Shown here piece by piece: positions 1 to 6,142 of a stretch of 8,196 nt of DNA (its first letter is position 1; the number at the start of each line of letters is the position of its first letter). The DNA comes from Deltaproteobacteria bacterium. GTDB taxonomy: Bacteria; Bdellovibrionota; FAC87; UBA2466. The notes beneath the pieces were generated by a model that did not search any database, was not told where the DNA came from, and saw only the letters and a program-made list of their open reading frames with translations. The DNA lies in the NCBI GenBank assembly GCA_013205415.1, contig JABMMY010000158.1:1-8196 (forward strand), given 5' to 3'. A program made the position numbers and the translations under genes.

Positions 1-1
1 C

Positions 2-479
2 GATAAAGTAGCTTTAAAATCTCAACCTGTTGTTGCTGACCCACAGCAAGGTCCTCTACTTTAGCGTTTAAATCTACCTGAAAACCATGAGCCTCTTTGA
101 TCTTCTCTAGGTGTTTGAGAATGTTGGGTGTGTTTAGTTTCCAAAGAGAGGGTTCCCTTCCCAATATAATATTTTGCCAAACGGTCAAGGTGGGCACCAA
201 CATAAAGTGTTGATGAACCATGCCAATTCCAAGCGCAATGGCCGTCTCTGGGGCCAAAATTTTTATCTGCTGTCCTTTAAAAAAGATCTCACCCGAGTCC
301 GGTGGGAACATTCCATAAAGCATTTTCATAATGGTAGATTTTCCGGCCCCATTTTCGCCTACCACCCCGTGTATACCTCCATTGAGTACCGAAAAGCTTA
401 CGTTATCATTGGCGCGTAGCGACCCAAAATTCTTGGTAATGTTGCAGAAGGAAAAGGCTTCGTGAAAGGAGTCGTTCAT
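2..479 (-). CDS. ABC transporter ATP-binding protein, BMP/nucleoside importer type (partial, runs off left edge)
   Basis: This is the N-terminal 159 residues of an ABC ATPase, read by hand on the minus strand from an ATG at 479; the rest lies beyond base 1. Walker A is GENGAGKST (residues 41-49). The Q-loop region reads MVHQHFMLVPTLTVWQNI (87-104). The helical/signature region is EDLAVGQQQQVEILKLLYR (142 to the edge). The GMVHQHF and VGQQQxVEILK patterns are typical of the first nucleotide-binding domain of the tandem-domain ATPases that work with BMP-type binding proteins (NupO/YufO-like) and power uptake of nucleosides or sugars at the inner membrane. The ATG overlaps the TGA of the upstream binding-protein gene as ATGA, so the two are probably translationally coupled. 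One oddity: the usual signature Ser is Ala (LAVGQ). The second NBD and Walker B are not visible, so substrate and full architecture are inferred. Confidence 0.93.
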   Translation of the reverse strand, partial: MNDSFHEAFSFCNITKNFGSLRANDNVSFSVLNGGIHGVVGENGAGKSTIMKMLYGMFPPDSGEIFFKGQQIKILAPETAIALGIGMVHQHFMLVPTLTVWQNIILGREPSLWKLNTPNILKHLEKIKEAHGFQVDLNAKVEDLAVGQQQQVEILKLLY

Positions 480-1498
480 TTGGAAGAGGGCATCTTTTTC
501 ATCGTTAAATAGTAATCGGGCACCTGTATTTTCTTTTTTAAAATATCCGATTTTATGAGATTTACCTTTTTTTCCATTGCCGGAGTGATAAGGGCGCGAT
601 TGAATTCGTCTAGTGAATAATCTAGAGCCCCCTCAGCAATACCTAAATCGTAGGTGCCACCTTTAAAAATATTTTTGGTTTCCATTTCAATGGCCTGATA
701 GACCGTGACATCCACCTTTTTTAACATGCTTGTTAAAATTCTTCCAGGTTTGACCCAGTTTTGATTTGAGTCACATCCCACTGCCAATTTCTGCAACTGC
801 TCGGCGGCATCGAACACTCCCAGGCCAGACGCTCCGGCGGGAACAAAAATAACATCCACCCCTTTGTGATACTGAGACAGTGCCAGCTCCTTCGCTTTAC
901 TAGGGTTTCTCCACGCATCGGAGGAGGAGCCGACGTAATTGGTAAGCACCTTGATAGAGGGATCCATATGTTTCGCCCCAGCTTCATAGCCCATTTGAAA
1001 ACGACGGATCATAGGAATATCCATGCCTCCGATGAAACCCACTTTATGAGATTTTGAGGCCATAGCAGAAATAGCACCTACTAAAAAAGATCCTTCATGT
1101 TCTTTGAAAACTACGGAACGGACATTGGTGTTTTGGGTCGTCGCATCTATTAGGACAAAGTGGGTATTAGGAAACTCTGTGGCTATCTTTTCAACGGCAT
1201 CCCGTTGGACAAAACCTACAGCGATGACGAGTGGAAAACCTTTTTGCGCAAAGGTTCGAAGGGAAGGCTCCAGTGAGACGTCATCAGAGGATTCTACCGT
1301 TTTCAATTGGATACCCAATTTTTTTTCGGCGTCGGTGGCCCCTTTAAAGGCGGCGGCATTAAAGGATTTGTCATCTCTCCCCCCTTTATCAAGAGCTAGT
1401 CCCACTCGAATCCCAGCCATTACAGGAGTGGAAAAAGCACAGAAACTAATTAGTAATAAAAAAAAATGGAGAAAAGAAAAACGAGCAGTTCGTATCAT
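476..1498 (-). CDS. BMP-family (PnrA-like) periplasmic substrate-binding protein of an ABC importer
   Basis: This 340-residue protein has an N-terminal signal peptide: basic MIRTAR, a hydrophobic core LHFFLLLISF, and an AxA-like site PVMA|GIRVG after residue 28. Cys20 is preceded by Phe, so a lipobox is unlikely and the product is probably free in the periplasm. Family landmarks run in order: GGRDDKSFNAAAFKG (39-53), FVLIDAT (114-120), EGSFLVGAISAM (135-146), KVGFIGGMDIPMIRRFQMGYEAGA (152-175), VDVIFVPAGASGLGVF (214-229) and GCDSNQ (241-246). These match the BMP/PnrA family (periplasmic-binding fold I), whose characterised members bind purine nucleosides or autoinducer-like ligands. The gene overlaps the downstream ABC ATPase by 4 nt, so it starts an importer operon whose permeases should lie outside the window. 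Nucleosides are the most likely ligand, by family only. A run of nine T on the coding strand (1458-1466) lies inside the signal peptide. The ribosome site is weak (GGA about 8 nt upstream). Confidence 0.95.
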   Translation of the reverse strand: MIRTARFSFLHFFLLLISFCAFSTPVMAGIRVGLALDKGGRDDKSFNAAAFKGATDAEKKLGIQLKTVESSDDVSLEPSLRTFAQKGFPLVIAVGFVQRDAVEKIATEFPNTHFVLIDATTQNTNVRSVVFKEHEGSFLVGAISAMASKSHKVGFIGGMDIPMIRRFQMGYEAGAKHMDPSIKVLTNYVGSSSDAWRNPSKAKELALSQYHKGVDVIFVPAGASGLGVFDAAEQLQKLAVGCDSNQNWVKPGRILTSMLKKVDVTVYQAIEMETKNIFKGGTYDLGIAEGALDYSLDEFNRALITPAMEKKVNLIKSDILKKKIQVPDYYLTMKKMPSSK

Positions 1499-1508
1499 GC
1501 TATTCCAA

Positions 1509-1533
1509 TCTATAGGCGCATCATTCTATAGGC
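1509..1533. repeat. Tandem 9-mer TCTATAGGC upstream of the BMP operon
   Basis: TCTATAGGC occurs at 1509-1517 and again at 1525-1533, a 16-bp period, ending 11 bp before the BMP start codon. On the minus strand each copy reads GCCTATAGA, and the TATAGA part resembles a -10 hexamer. It could be a pair of operator half-sites, two overlapping -10 elements, or chance. No good -35 hexamer sits at the right distance from either copy. Confidence 0.35.
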
Positions 1534-1627
1534 ACGTCATTTTTGCTTAATAAGGGTGCCATAGCAAAGAGAATTAGCCACAGTCTTTTTTATAATCTAA
1601 ACGGGCTGAGTGAGAAAGAAAAAAACA

Positions 1628-1665
1628 GAAAAAATCGGTGAGTTTTCAATCGTGTGATAGAAAAC
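1628..1665 (-). terminator. Possible weak terminator downstream of the pseudouridine synthase gene
   Basis: An imperfect hairpin spans 1642-1665: GTTTTC and ATC in one arm pair with GAT and GAAAAC in the other, with one mismatch and a 4-nt loop. On the minus strand it is followed, 7 nt later, by a run of six T (1629-1634). The stem is A/T-rich and the gap before the T-run is longer than in a textbook intrinsic terminator, so it may be weak or not functional. Its place, just after the TAG at 1676, fits the end of the upstream two-gene unit. Confidence 0.35.
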
Positions 1666-1675
1666 AGGAAAAAAT

Positions 1676-2524
1676 CTAGTGTGGCCAGGGCGGAGGAAGT
1701 GAAAAGTTAAATTCTCGAAAAGAAAGACAGGTCGAATGGAGTGCAATTTTTTTTATCGAAAAAAGATCTGAGGTTCCACCATAAAGCGTGTCTCCTAGAA
1801 TAGGACATTCGAGTGCACTTAGTTGCGCTCTAATTTGATGAGTTCTTCCCGTTAGCAGATGAATCGTAGATAGATAATGGGGGCCAGAGGCGGTGGTGCT
1901 CAGTATCTCAAGCTCACACCTCAAGTGATTTTCACTAAAGGTTTCTGAAAGTATCTTGGGTGCAGATAAACTTTTTTCCATGAAATGGGTGTGGAGTCCG
2001 GCAGGAGGACAAAAGGCGGTGAGGGCGTGATAGTGTTTTGTAATTTGATGAGAGGCAAGAAGCCTATTAAAAAAGCTCTGAAAAGATTTAGTCTTTGCTA
2101 GAATAAACAGTCCACTTACAGGCACATCTAATCTTTGGGTCACCAGGAGAGTCGTTTTTAGGTAATGGCTTAGTTGGCGAGTGATATTTTCTTCGTAATT
2201 ATCCAGAGTTTCATGAACTGGAATGCCTGGGGGTTTATTGATCACTAAAAAGTTTTCATTTTGAAAATGAATGAGGGATTTCCAATCGATATCTAAAACA
2301 GGAAATCGTTTCGGAAAAACATGAACTCTGACGTAATCTTTGGCCACCAAGGCCCGATTCTCAAAGACCCTTTTTTTATTCACATAAATAGAACCCAGAG
2401 AGAGAAGAAAGGAGAGAGTTTCTAATGGCATGTTGAGTTCAGAAATAAGAAAGGGGAGCAAAAAGGTGGTATGGGAGACTAAAAAGTGGCGAGTCGAATT
2501 GGGGTGATTAAAAGAAATAGCCAC
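1676..2524 (-). CDS. RluA-family RNA pseudouridine synthase with N-terminal S4-like domain
   Basis: The 282-residue protein is a cytoplasmic enzyme of the RluA family, which isomerises uridine to pseudouridine in rRNA or tRNA. Residues about 15-75 form a divergent S4-like RNA-binding region (FLISELNMPLETLSFLLSLGSIYVNKKRV). The catalytic domain then shows NKPPGIPVH (96-104), the catalytic loop QRLDVPVSGLFILAKT (130-145) with presumed nucleophile Asp133, LLTGRTHQIRAQL (223-235), GDTLYGG (244-250) and a C-terminal ALHSTCLSF (261-269). Family members usually have HRLD; here it is QRLD, but the Asp is kept. The chosen start is GTG at 2524, because the residues before the first internal ATG are needed for the S4-like region; a GAGG lies 9 nt upstream. 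The gene follows the membrane-protein gene by 19 nt and is probably co-transcribed. The exact target uridine cannot be told. Confidence 0.93.
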   Translation of the reverse strand: MAISFNHPNSTRHFLVSHTTFLLPFLISELNMPLETLSFLLSLGSIYVNKKRVFENRALVAKDYVRVHVFPKRFPVLDIDWKSLIHFQNENFLVINKPPGIPVHETLDNYEENITRQLSHYLKTTLLVTQRLDVPVSGLFILAKTKSFQSFFNRLLASHQITKHYHALTAFCPPAGLHTHFMEKSLSAPKILSETFSENHLRCELEILSTTASGPHYLSTIHLLTGRTHQIRAQLSALECPILGDTLYGGTSDLFSIKKIALHSTCLSFREFNFSLPPPWPH

Positions 2525-2543
2525 GGGTTAGCGCCTCAGGCCC

Positions 2544-4226
2544 TTAGCTCTTCGGGGCACTTACCTTTTGTTTGGGGGCAAATAACGTAAACCATTCTGT
2601 CTCTTTGATAGATTGGTGAGTCGTTTCAATCAAGTTATTTAATGGATCTTTGGGGTCAAAACTATGAAAGGGTTTCATTTCGGGGGTGAAGTAGTACCTC
2701 TTCACCCGAAGCACTCGAGATTCTGGGTTCATCTGGTTTTGGTACATTGCCGCTAAGATCTCATTCGTTTTTCCAGAGTCCTGATACCAGATGATTCCTT
2801 TGGCTGGAGGCATCATCCCCATTAAATAACCTCCGGGAAAATTAGGATAGATTAAAAGGGGCCCCTTAGTTTGAAGTAGGGGATGTAACTCTTGATATAT
2901 TATTTCAGATATCTGTTTTTTTTCTGGCGATGTGTAAAGCCCTTGGAATGGCCCTAACGAAACCTTTTCAGTGAGATCCCGAAAGGCAGAGTCACTCCAG
3001 ATATTTAAAGGAAAGGAGAGGAGTAAAAAAACGGGTAGTCCAAGGGAAAAAAGTGCCGAATAGGTGATCCTTCCAGAAATCTCCTTCATCGCCTCGGCTA
3101 AAAATATGAGACCTGCTAAACAGGCAGCAAGCATTCCCACCTGAGAACTAATATAACCTGAAGCGGAGGTGAGCGAGGTCACAAAACCTGCGACAGATGA
3201 AGGTATAAAAATCCACTTTAGTAAATGGATGGCTAGAGCATTTTGTCTTAGTTTGTAAAAAGAAAATAGGGAAAGAAGGGAAAGATAAAAAGGAAAAAGA
3301 CTCCAGCCTCCGTAAGATAGAACACACAGTTGTCTAGCGAGAAGTGGAGTTAAAAGAAGACACCCAATAAAAATCTTAGGTGATCTCCTGTGGGATACAT
3401 AGGTCACAATTGAAAAGGCAAGGATTGAAGCTAGAACCGTTTTGGGGAAAAATTTATGAACGACCTGAAATATCTGAAAAAAGGTCGGAGCAGAATAACT
3501 TATTTCGTTTCGAAAGTCCCACGCCCGTAGAAAATCTCTGAAGTTAGAGATTATAAACCCCATCGGATATAAATAGATCAGCATAGCTCCTAGAATAAAA
3601 AATAAACAGAAACGTTTTTGGGAACCACAAACCCACAGATAGAGACTGAGAAACACAGTCATACTTAAAAAGGTGATATAGGCTATCGATCCTATTCCCA
3701 TAGCCATTCCAGCCAGAAGGAGGATCCCTTTATTTTTCCTCAGAAGTCCGAGGTGAATTAAAAAAAGAGAGAGTGTCAAAAACAGGGTACCCAGAGTGTT
3801 GTAACTAAGGGTGATCATATTTCCAGGAAAATATAGGCAGGTAGAGGCTGCGACTATCAGTGCAGTAGGGGTATCGACCCGAGTTTTTAATATCAAAAAA
3901 ACGATGCCCCCTAAAAAAAGATAAAGGCCCCAAGTCATTAACCGCATAAAAAGAATAACTCCTGATAAGGAGTGAGCTAATGCGAAATGCAGTTTTAAAA
4001 AAGGAAGGGTAAGAATGGAAAAGGTTTGAATTAAGTTAAGTTCATCTGAAAATAATTTTTGGCCAAACAATAACCGTAACGCTAGTCCTACGTAGGAGGG
4101 TTCATCTTGAAAATCGACTCCGAAATGAAGTCGATAAAACAAAAAACCAAAGGAGAAAATAAAAAATAAAATAGAAACATAAAGCGATGATTTAGAGCTG
4201 ATGCGAGAGAGAGGGTTTGTAGTCAT
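2544..4226 (-). CDS. Polytopic membrane protein, putative GT-C-type (ArnT/PMT-like) glycosyltransferase
   Basis: This 560-residue integral membrane protein has about ten or more hydrophobic segments between residues 14 and 408, then a soluble C-terminal region of about 150 residues (410-560). After the first membrane segment comes GVDFQDEPSYVGLALRLLFGQKLFSDE (36-62). An acidic DE pair in the first external loop, followed by an amphipathic stretch with a small-residue/Gly end, is the typical layout of GT-C enzymes that move sugars from polyprenyl-phosphate donors on the outer face of the inner membrane. A YNT stretch (142-144) lies in the following loops, as often seen in family-39-like proteins. 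Assignment rests on topology and the DE motif only, so acceptor and sugar are unknown; it could be a non-catalytic relative. It heads a probable unit with the pseudouridine synthase gene. No clear ribosome site precedes the ATG. Confidence 0.72.
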   Translation of the reverse strand: MTTNPLSRISSKSSLYVSILFFIFSFGFLFYRLHFGVDFQDEPSYVGLALRLLFGQKLFSDELNLIQTFSILTLPFLKLHFALAHSLSGVILFMRLMTWGLYLFLGGIVFLILKTRVDTPTALIVAASTCLYFPGNMITLSYNTLGTLFLTLSLFLIHLGLLRKNKGILLLAGMAMGIGSIAYITFLSMTVFLSLYLWVCGSQKRFCLFFILGAMLIYLYPMGFIISNFRDFLRAWDFRNEISYSAPTFFQIFQVVHKFFPKTVLASILAFSIVTYVSHRRSPKIFIGCLLLTPLLARQLCVLSYGGWSLFPFYLSLLSLFSFYKLRQNALAIHLLKWIFIPSSVAGFVTSLTSASGYISSQVGMLAACLAGLIFLAEAMKEISGRITYSALFSLGLPVFLLLSFPLNIWSDSAFRDLTEKVSLGPFQGLYTSPEKKQISEIIYQELHPLLQTKGPLLIYPNFPGGYLMGMMPPAKGIIWYQDSGKTNEILAAMYQNQMNPESRVLRVKRYYFTPEMKPFHSFDPKDPLNNLIETTHQSIKETEWFTLFAPKQKVSAPKS

Positions 4227-4241
4227 AAATAAAGTGATAAA

Positions 4242-4250
4242 ATAATAGCA
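4242..4250 (-). promoter_or_regulatory. Possible extended -10 promoter element for the membrane-protein gene
   Basis: On the minus strand the sequence reads TGCTATTAT, an extended -10 (TGn followed by TATTAT), ending 15 nt upstream of the ATG at 4226. No good -35 hexamer is seen at 16-18 bp. An 11-bp palindrome (GAGTC-G-GACTC, 4252-4262) lies directly upstream in the spacer and could be an operator. The implied leader is very short and has no Shine-Dalgarno sequence. Confidence 0.35.
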
Positions 4251-4293
4251 TGAGTCGGACTCGATGACACCGAGAGATCGTTCGTGAATATTA

Positions 4294-4336
4294 GGGCCTG
4301 CCTCGCCAAATAGGCAATTAATTTCGCCGCAGGCCC
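4294..4336. repeat. Inverted repeat (8-bp perfect arms) between divergent genes
   Basis: GGGCCTGC at 4294-4301 is the exact reverse complement of GCAGGCCC at 4329-4336. The 27-nt interval contains a smaller GCCT/AGGC pairing (4300-4303 with 4312-4315), which competes with the main stem. No T-run follows on either strand, so it does not look like an intrinsic terminator. It lies between the two outward-facing genes, about 70 nt from the minus-strand start and 100 nt from the plus-strand start. It could be an operator, a small structured RNA or a protein-binding site. Confidence 0.5.
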
Positions 4337-4430
4337 CTTAACGCATCAGGGATAGATAGAATCAAAAAATTAAGTTATTCTTTATCTTGTAGTACCCTTC
4401 TGAATTCAAAACAACACAACACACACAAAA

Positions 4431-4435
4431 AGAGG
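4431..4435 (+). promoter_or_regulatory. Ribosome binding site for the caspase-like gene
   Basis: AGAGG lies 4 nt before the ATG at 4440, within a purine/AC-rich, apparently unstructured leader. It supports this start, which also gives a clean signal peptide. A weak promoter candidate (TTAAGT at 4370-4375 and TACCCT at 4393-4398, 17-bp spacing) is upstream, but I do not consider it well supported. Confidence 0.6.
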
Positions 4436-4439
4436 CTTT

Positions 4440-5252
4440 ATGAAGCAATCTCTATCGGCGCTTTTATGCGCGTTATCTATAATAACTCTATCAACCGTGT
4501 CTATCGCAGGTGTCACACCACGTGTAGGCCTAGTTGAGTCTCCTGATGCTAAAAATGTAGCGCTGTTAGTCGGAGTGACCTACGGCCTACCTGGAATCGA
4601 TCTCGACCTAAAAAATGTAAAGGAGATCGCTTCACATCCAGGCTATCGCTTTGATACTCATGAACTCTGGGAGGACGAAGGGGTCGTTGCTAATGTATCT
4701 AAAAATTTAACAGATCTTGCTGCAAGTATTCCCAAAGGTGGCACCCTATTTTTCTACTTCTCAGGACATGGTTCTCCAGAAGGGGTTCTCATGAATGATC
4801 GTTTAATGACCATTGCTGAAATTCGCGCAGCGATCGAAAAGGGTAGAAAAAATAAAGGGCCATTAGATCGATTGGTCATGATGTTTGACTCCTGCTATTC
4901 GGGGGCTCTTTTAGACCCCTTGAGAAAATCGATGCTAGTCTCTACTAAACCACTTAATGCAGATAGCTTTACCGAAAATTTGGTAACCGAATTGAAGGCC
5001 GGCAATCGCGCTGAACAATATTGGAAAAAACTATTTGTATTTGCCTCTTCTAGAGCTGACGAAACCTCAGCTGCAGGGGCCGACGGATCGGCATTTACCG
5101 TTTCCTTAAGAAAGGCCTTTGATGAATCGGTTTTAGCTAAGAGCACAGTGGCAGACTTTGTGGCAAAAACACAAAAATATACGGCCCAATATCATCACCC
5201 TGTAGCTCGTTTAGTCCCGGTCACTATGGGAACTGAGGCCTTAGTTCCTTAG
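4440..5252 (+). CDS. Secreted caspase-like cysteine peptidase (C14 family)
   Basis: This is a 270-residue protein with a signal peptide (MKQSLSALLCALSIITLSTVSIA|GV, cleavage after about residue 23) and a single caspase-fold domain filling the rest. The core begins NVALLVGVTYG (39-49), includes GTLFFYFSGHG (101-111) with catalytic His110, and LVMMFDSCYSG (145-155) with catalytic Cys152. It continues with VFASSRADETSAAGADGSAFTVSLRKAF, matching the usual C14 stretch before the last core helix and strand. The dyad is intact, so an active peptidase (often cleaving after Arg/Lys or Asp in bacterial relatives) is likely; specificity is not predictable here. It acts in the periplasm or outside the cell. 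No fused domain and no obvious substrate or partner gene adjoins: it has its own terminator and is flanked by a divergent gene and a separate promoter. Processing or envelope roles are speculation. Confidence 0.93.
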   Translation: MKQSLSALLCALSIITLSTVSIAGVTPRVGLVESPDAKNVALLVGVTYGLPGIDLDLKNVKEIASHPGYRFDTHELWEDEGVVANVSKNLTDLAASIPKGGTLFFYFSGHGSPEGVLMNDRLMTIAEIRAAIEKGRKNKGPLDRLVMMFDSCYSGALLDPLRKSMLVSTKPLNADSFTENLVTELKAGNRAEQYWKKLFVFASSRADETSAAGADGSAFTVSLRKAFDESVLAKSTVADFVAKTQKYTAQYHHPVARLVPVTMGTEALVP

Positions 5253-5286
5253 TCATTGGCACCCAAAGAGATGTTCCTGTGTATTG

Positions 5287-5322
5287 AACCATCGAAGGAA
5301 TCCCCCTTCGGTGGTTTTTTTT
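5287..5322 (+). terminator. Intrinsic terminator after the caspase-like gene
   Basis: A 12-bp stem (5287-5298 with 5305-5316, one G-U pair) and a 6-nt loop are followed by an unbroken T-run to 5322 (eight T in total, the first two within the stem). It starts 34 nt after the stop codon and ends a monocistronic transcript. Confidence 0.93.
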
Positions 5323-5432
5323 AAATTAATGGGGTGCCCCTGAGATGGTCATATAGTCCCTTGTGATCATTGCCCTTTATCTGTGGCCTTAAGCGAGTGA
5401 CAATTATTGCCTCTAAGATTTTTCTTGGGAGA

Positions 5433-5460
5433 TTGACTTAAGTCTGAAATTCGCTATTTT
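5433..5460 (+). promoter_or_regulatory. Sigma70-like promoter for the CHI-like/lipoprotein unit
   Basis: TTGACT (5433-5438) and TATTTT (5455-5460) are separated by 16 bp. The predicted start near 5467 gives a leader of about 30 nt that carries a strong Shine-Dalgarno sequence. The preceding gene ends in a terminator, so a promoter is expected here. Confidence 0.68.
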
Positions 5461-5485
5461 GCTGCCAATTAACAGATAGTTTTTT

Positions 5486-5491
5486 GGGGGA
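5486..5491 (+). promoter_or_regulatory. Ribosome binding site for the CHI-like gene
   Basis: GGGGGA ends 6 nt before the ATG at 5498. It is a strong Shine-Dalgarno sequence and fixes this start, which also gives a complete signal peptide. Confidence 0.7.
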
Positions 5492-5497
5492 TCTCAC

Positions 5498-6142
5498 ATG
5501 AAAAAAATGTCACTGCTAGTTACCTGTTCGTTTTTTCTTGCTCAATCGTTAATAGCCTCAGTTGCTGAATTTAAAGGGGCGGTAAAAACGGTAGATATTT
5601 CAGGTAAGGCCGTTAAAGTTTATTCTAATCTTACCCTGACCACGGCGAATGGCCCCACTCAGTTAAAACTAACAGGATATGGAATTCGTCAGAAATCGGT
5701 AGGGTTTGTTAAATTAAATATCTACTTAGCCACCAGTTACATAGACGAAGAAACGATTCTTAGCCCCTCTAATCCCATCGATAGTTTAAAAAATGCAAAA
5801 GGTAGAGTTATTGTTCTAGACCTACTTAGAACATTGACTGCAGCCGATATCAGAACCTCTTTTGAGGAGGCACTAGATATCAACGCTGTTGATGTTAATT
5901 CCAAAGCCATCCAATCGATATTTTCCAAATTTACCGGTGATCTTAAGGAGGGGGACCGCATTTTACTAGCCAGCTACCCAGGGGAAAGATCTCTCGAGAC
6001 CCTTGTGATTGAACTGCCTAAAACAACGATTCAAGAGACCGCAAATTTACTCGGACTAGATTTCTGGAAAATTTGGTTTGGAGAGCCTGTTGATGCTTTG
6101 ATGGGAGAATTAAAATCCAAGTTAACAGGGGGTTCTAAGTGA
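5498..6142 (+). CDS. Exported chalcone isomerase-like protein
   Basis: The 214-residue protein begins with a signal peptide (MKKMSLLVTCSFFLAQSLIASVA, cleavage near residue 23), so it is probably periplasmic. The mature part resembles the bacterial chalcone isomerase-like family. LTGYGIRQKSVGFVKLNIYLATSYID (59-83) matches its first conserved block (G-x-G-x-R followed by a Val/Tyr-rich strand). The interior has VIVLDLLRTLTAADIRTSFEEAL (104-126), and the end FWKIWFGEPVDALMGELKSKL (189-209) matches the typical closing motif WFG-(x)-PVD-x-L. Proteins of this fold are not chalcone isomerases in bacteria; a fatty-acid-binding role is known for plant relatives, but function here is unknown. Its stop overlaps the next start (GTGA), so it is translated together with the lipoprotein. 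Similarity was judged by eye. Confidence 0.85.
   Translation: MKKMSLLVTCSFFLAQSLIASVAEFKGAVKTVDISGKAVKVYSNLTLTTANGPTQLKLTGYGIRQKSVGFVKLNIYLATSYIDEETILSPSNPIDSLKNAKGRVIVLDLLRTLTAADIRTSFEEALDINAVDVNSKAIQSIFSKFTGDLKEGDRILLASYPGERSLETLVIELPKTTIQETANLLGLDFWKIWFGEPVDALMGELKSKLTGGSK
6127..6132 (+). promoter_or_regulatory. Ribosome binding site supporting the GTG start of the lipoprotein gene
   Basis: AGGGGG, inside the end of the CHI-like gene, lies 6 nt before the GTG at 6139. Together with the lipoprotein signal peptide that follows directly, it selects GTG as the start. Confidence 0.65.

Noticed and set aside
733..987. A second minus-strand frame inside the BMP gene
   Set aside because: It is a different frame within a well-supported coding region and has no independent signal.
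1104..1550. A plus-strand reading frame of 148 codons opposite the BMP gene
   Set aside because: It lies antisense to a gene with strong family motifs throughout, has no ribosome site, and its translation shows no family pattern; it is a shadow frame. Shorter frames at 174-419, 866-1057, 4895-5146, 5737-5961, 7252-7497 and 7717-7914 are rejected for the same reason.
1499..1675. A defined promoter for the BMP operon
   Set aside because: A TATAAA-like hexamer exists on the minus strand, but no convincing -35 pairs with it or with the tandem TATAGA copies; I left it unassigned.
2525..2543. GGGCCTGAGGCG-like sequence also found near 4325-4336, flanking the membrane-protein gene
   Set aside because: The match is 11 of 12 bases, expected by chance many times in a window this size, so it is not evidence of an inserted cassette.
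5331..5340. GGGGTGCCCC short palindrome after the caspase-gene terminator
   Set aside because: Four-bp arms with a 2-nt centre are too short to call a functional site.
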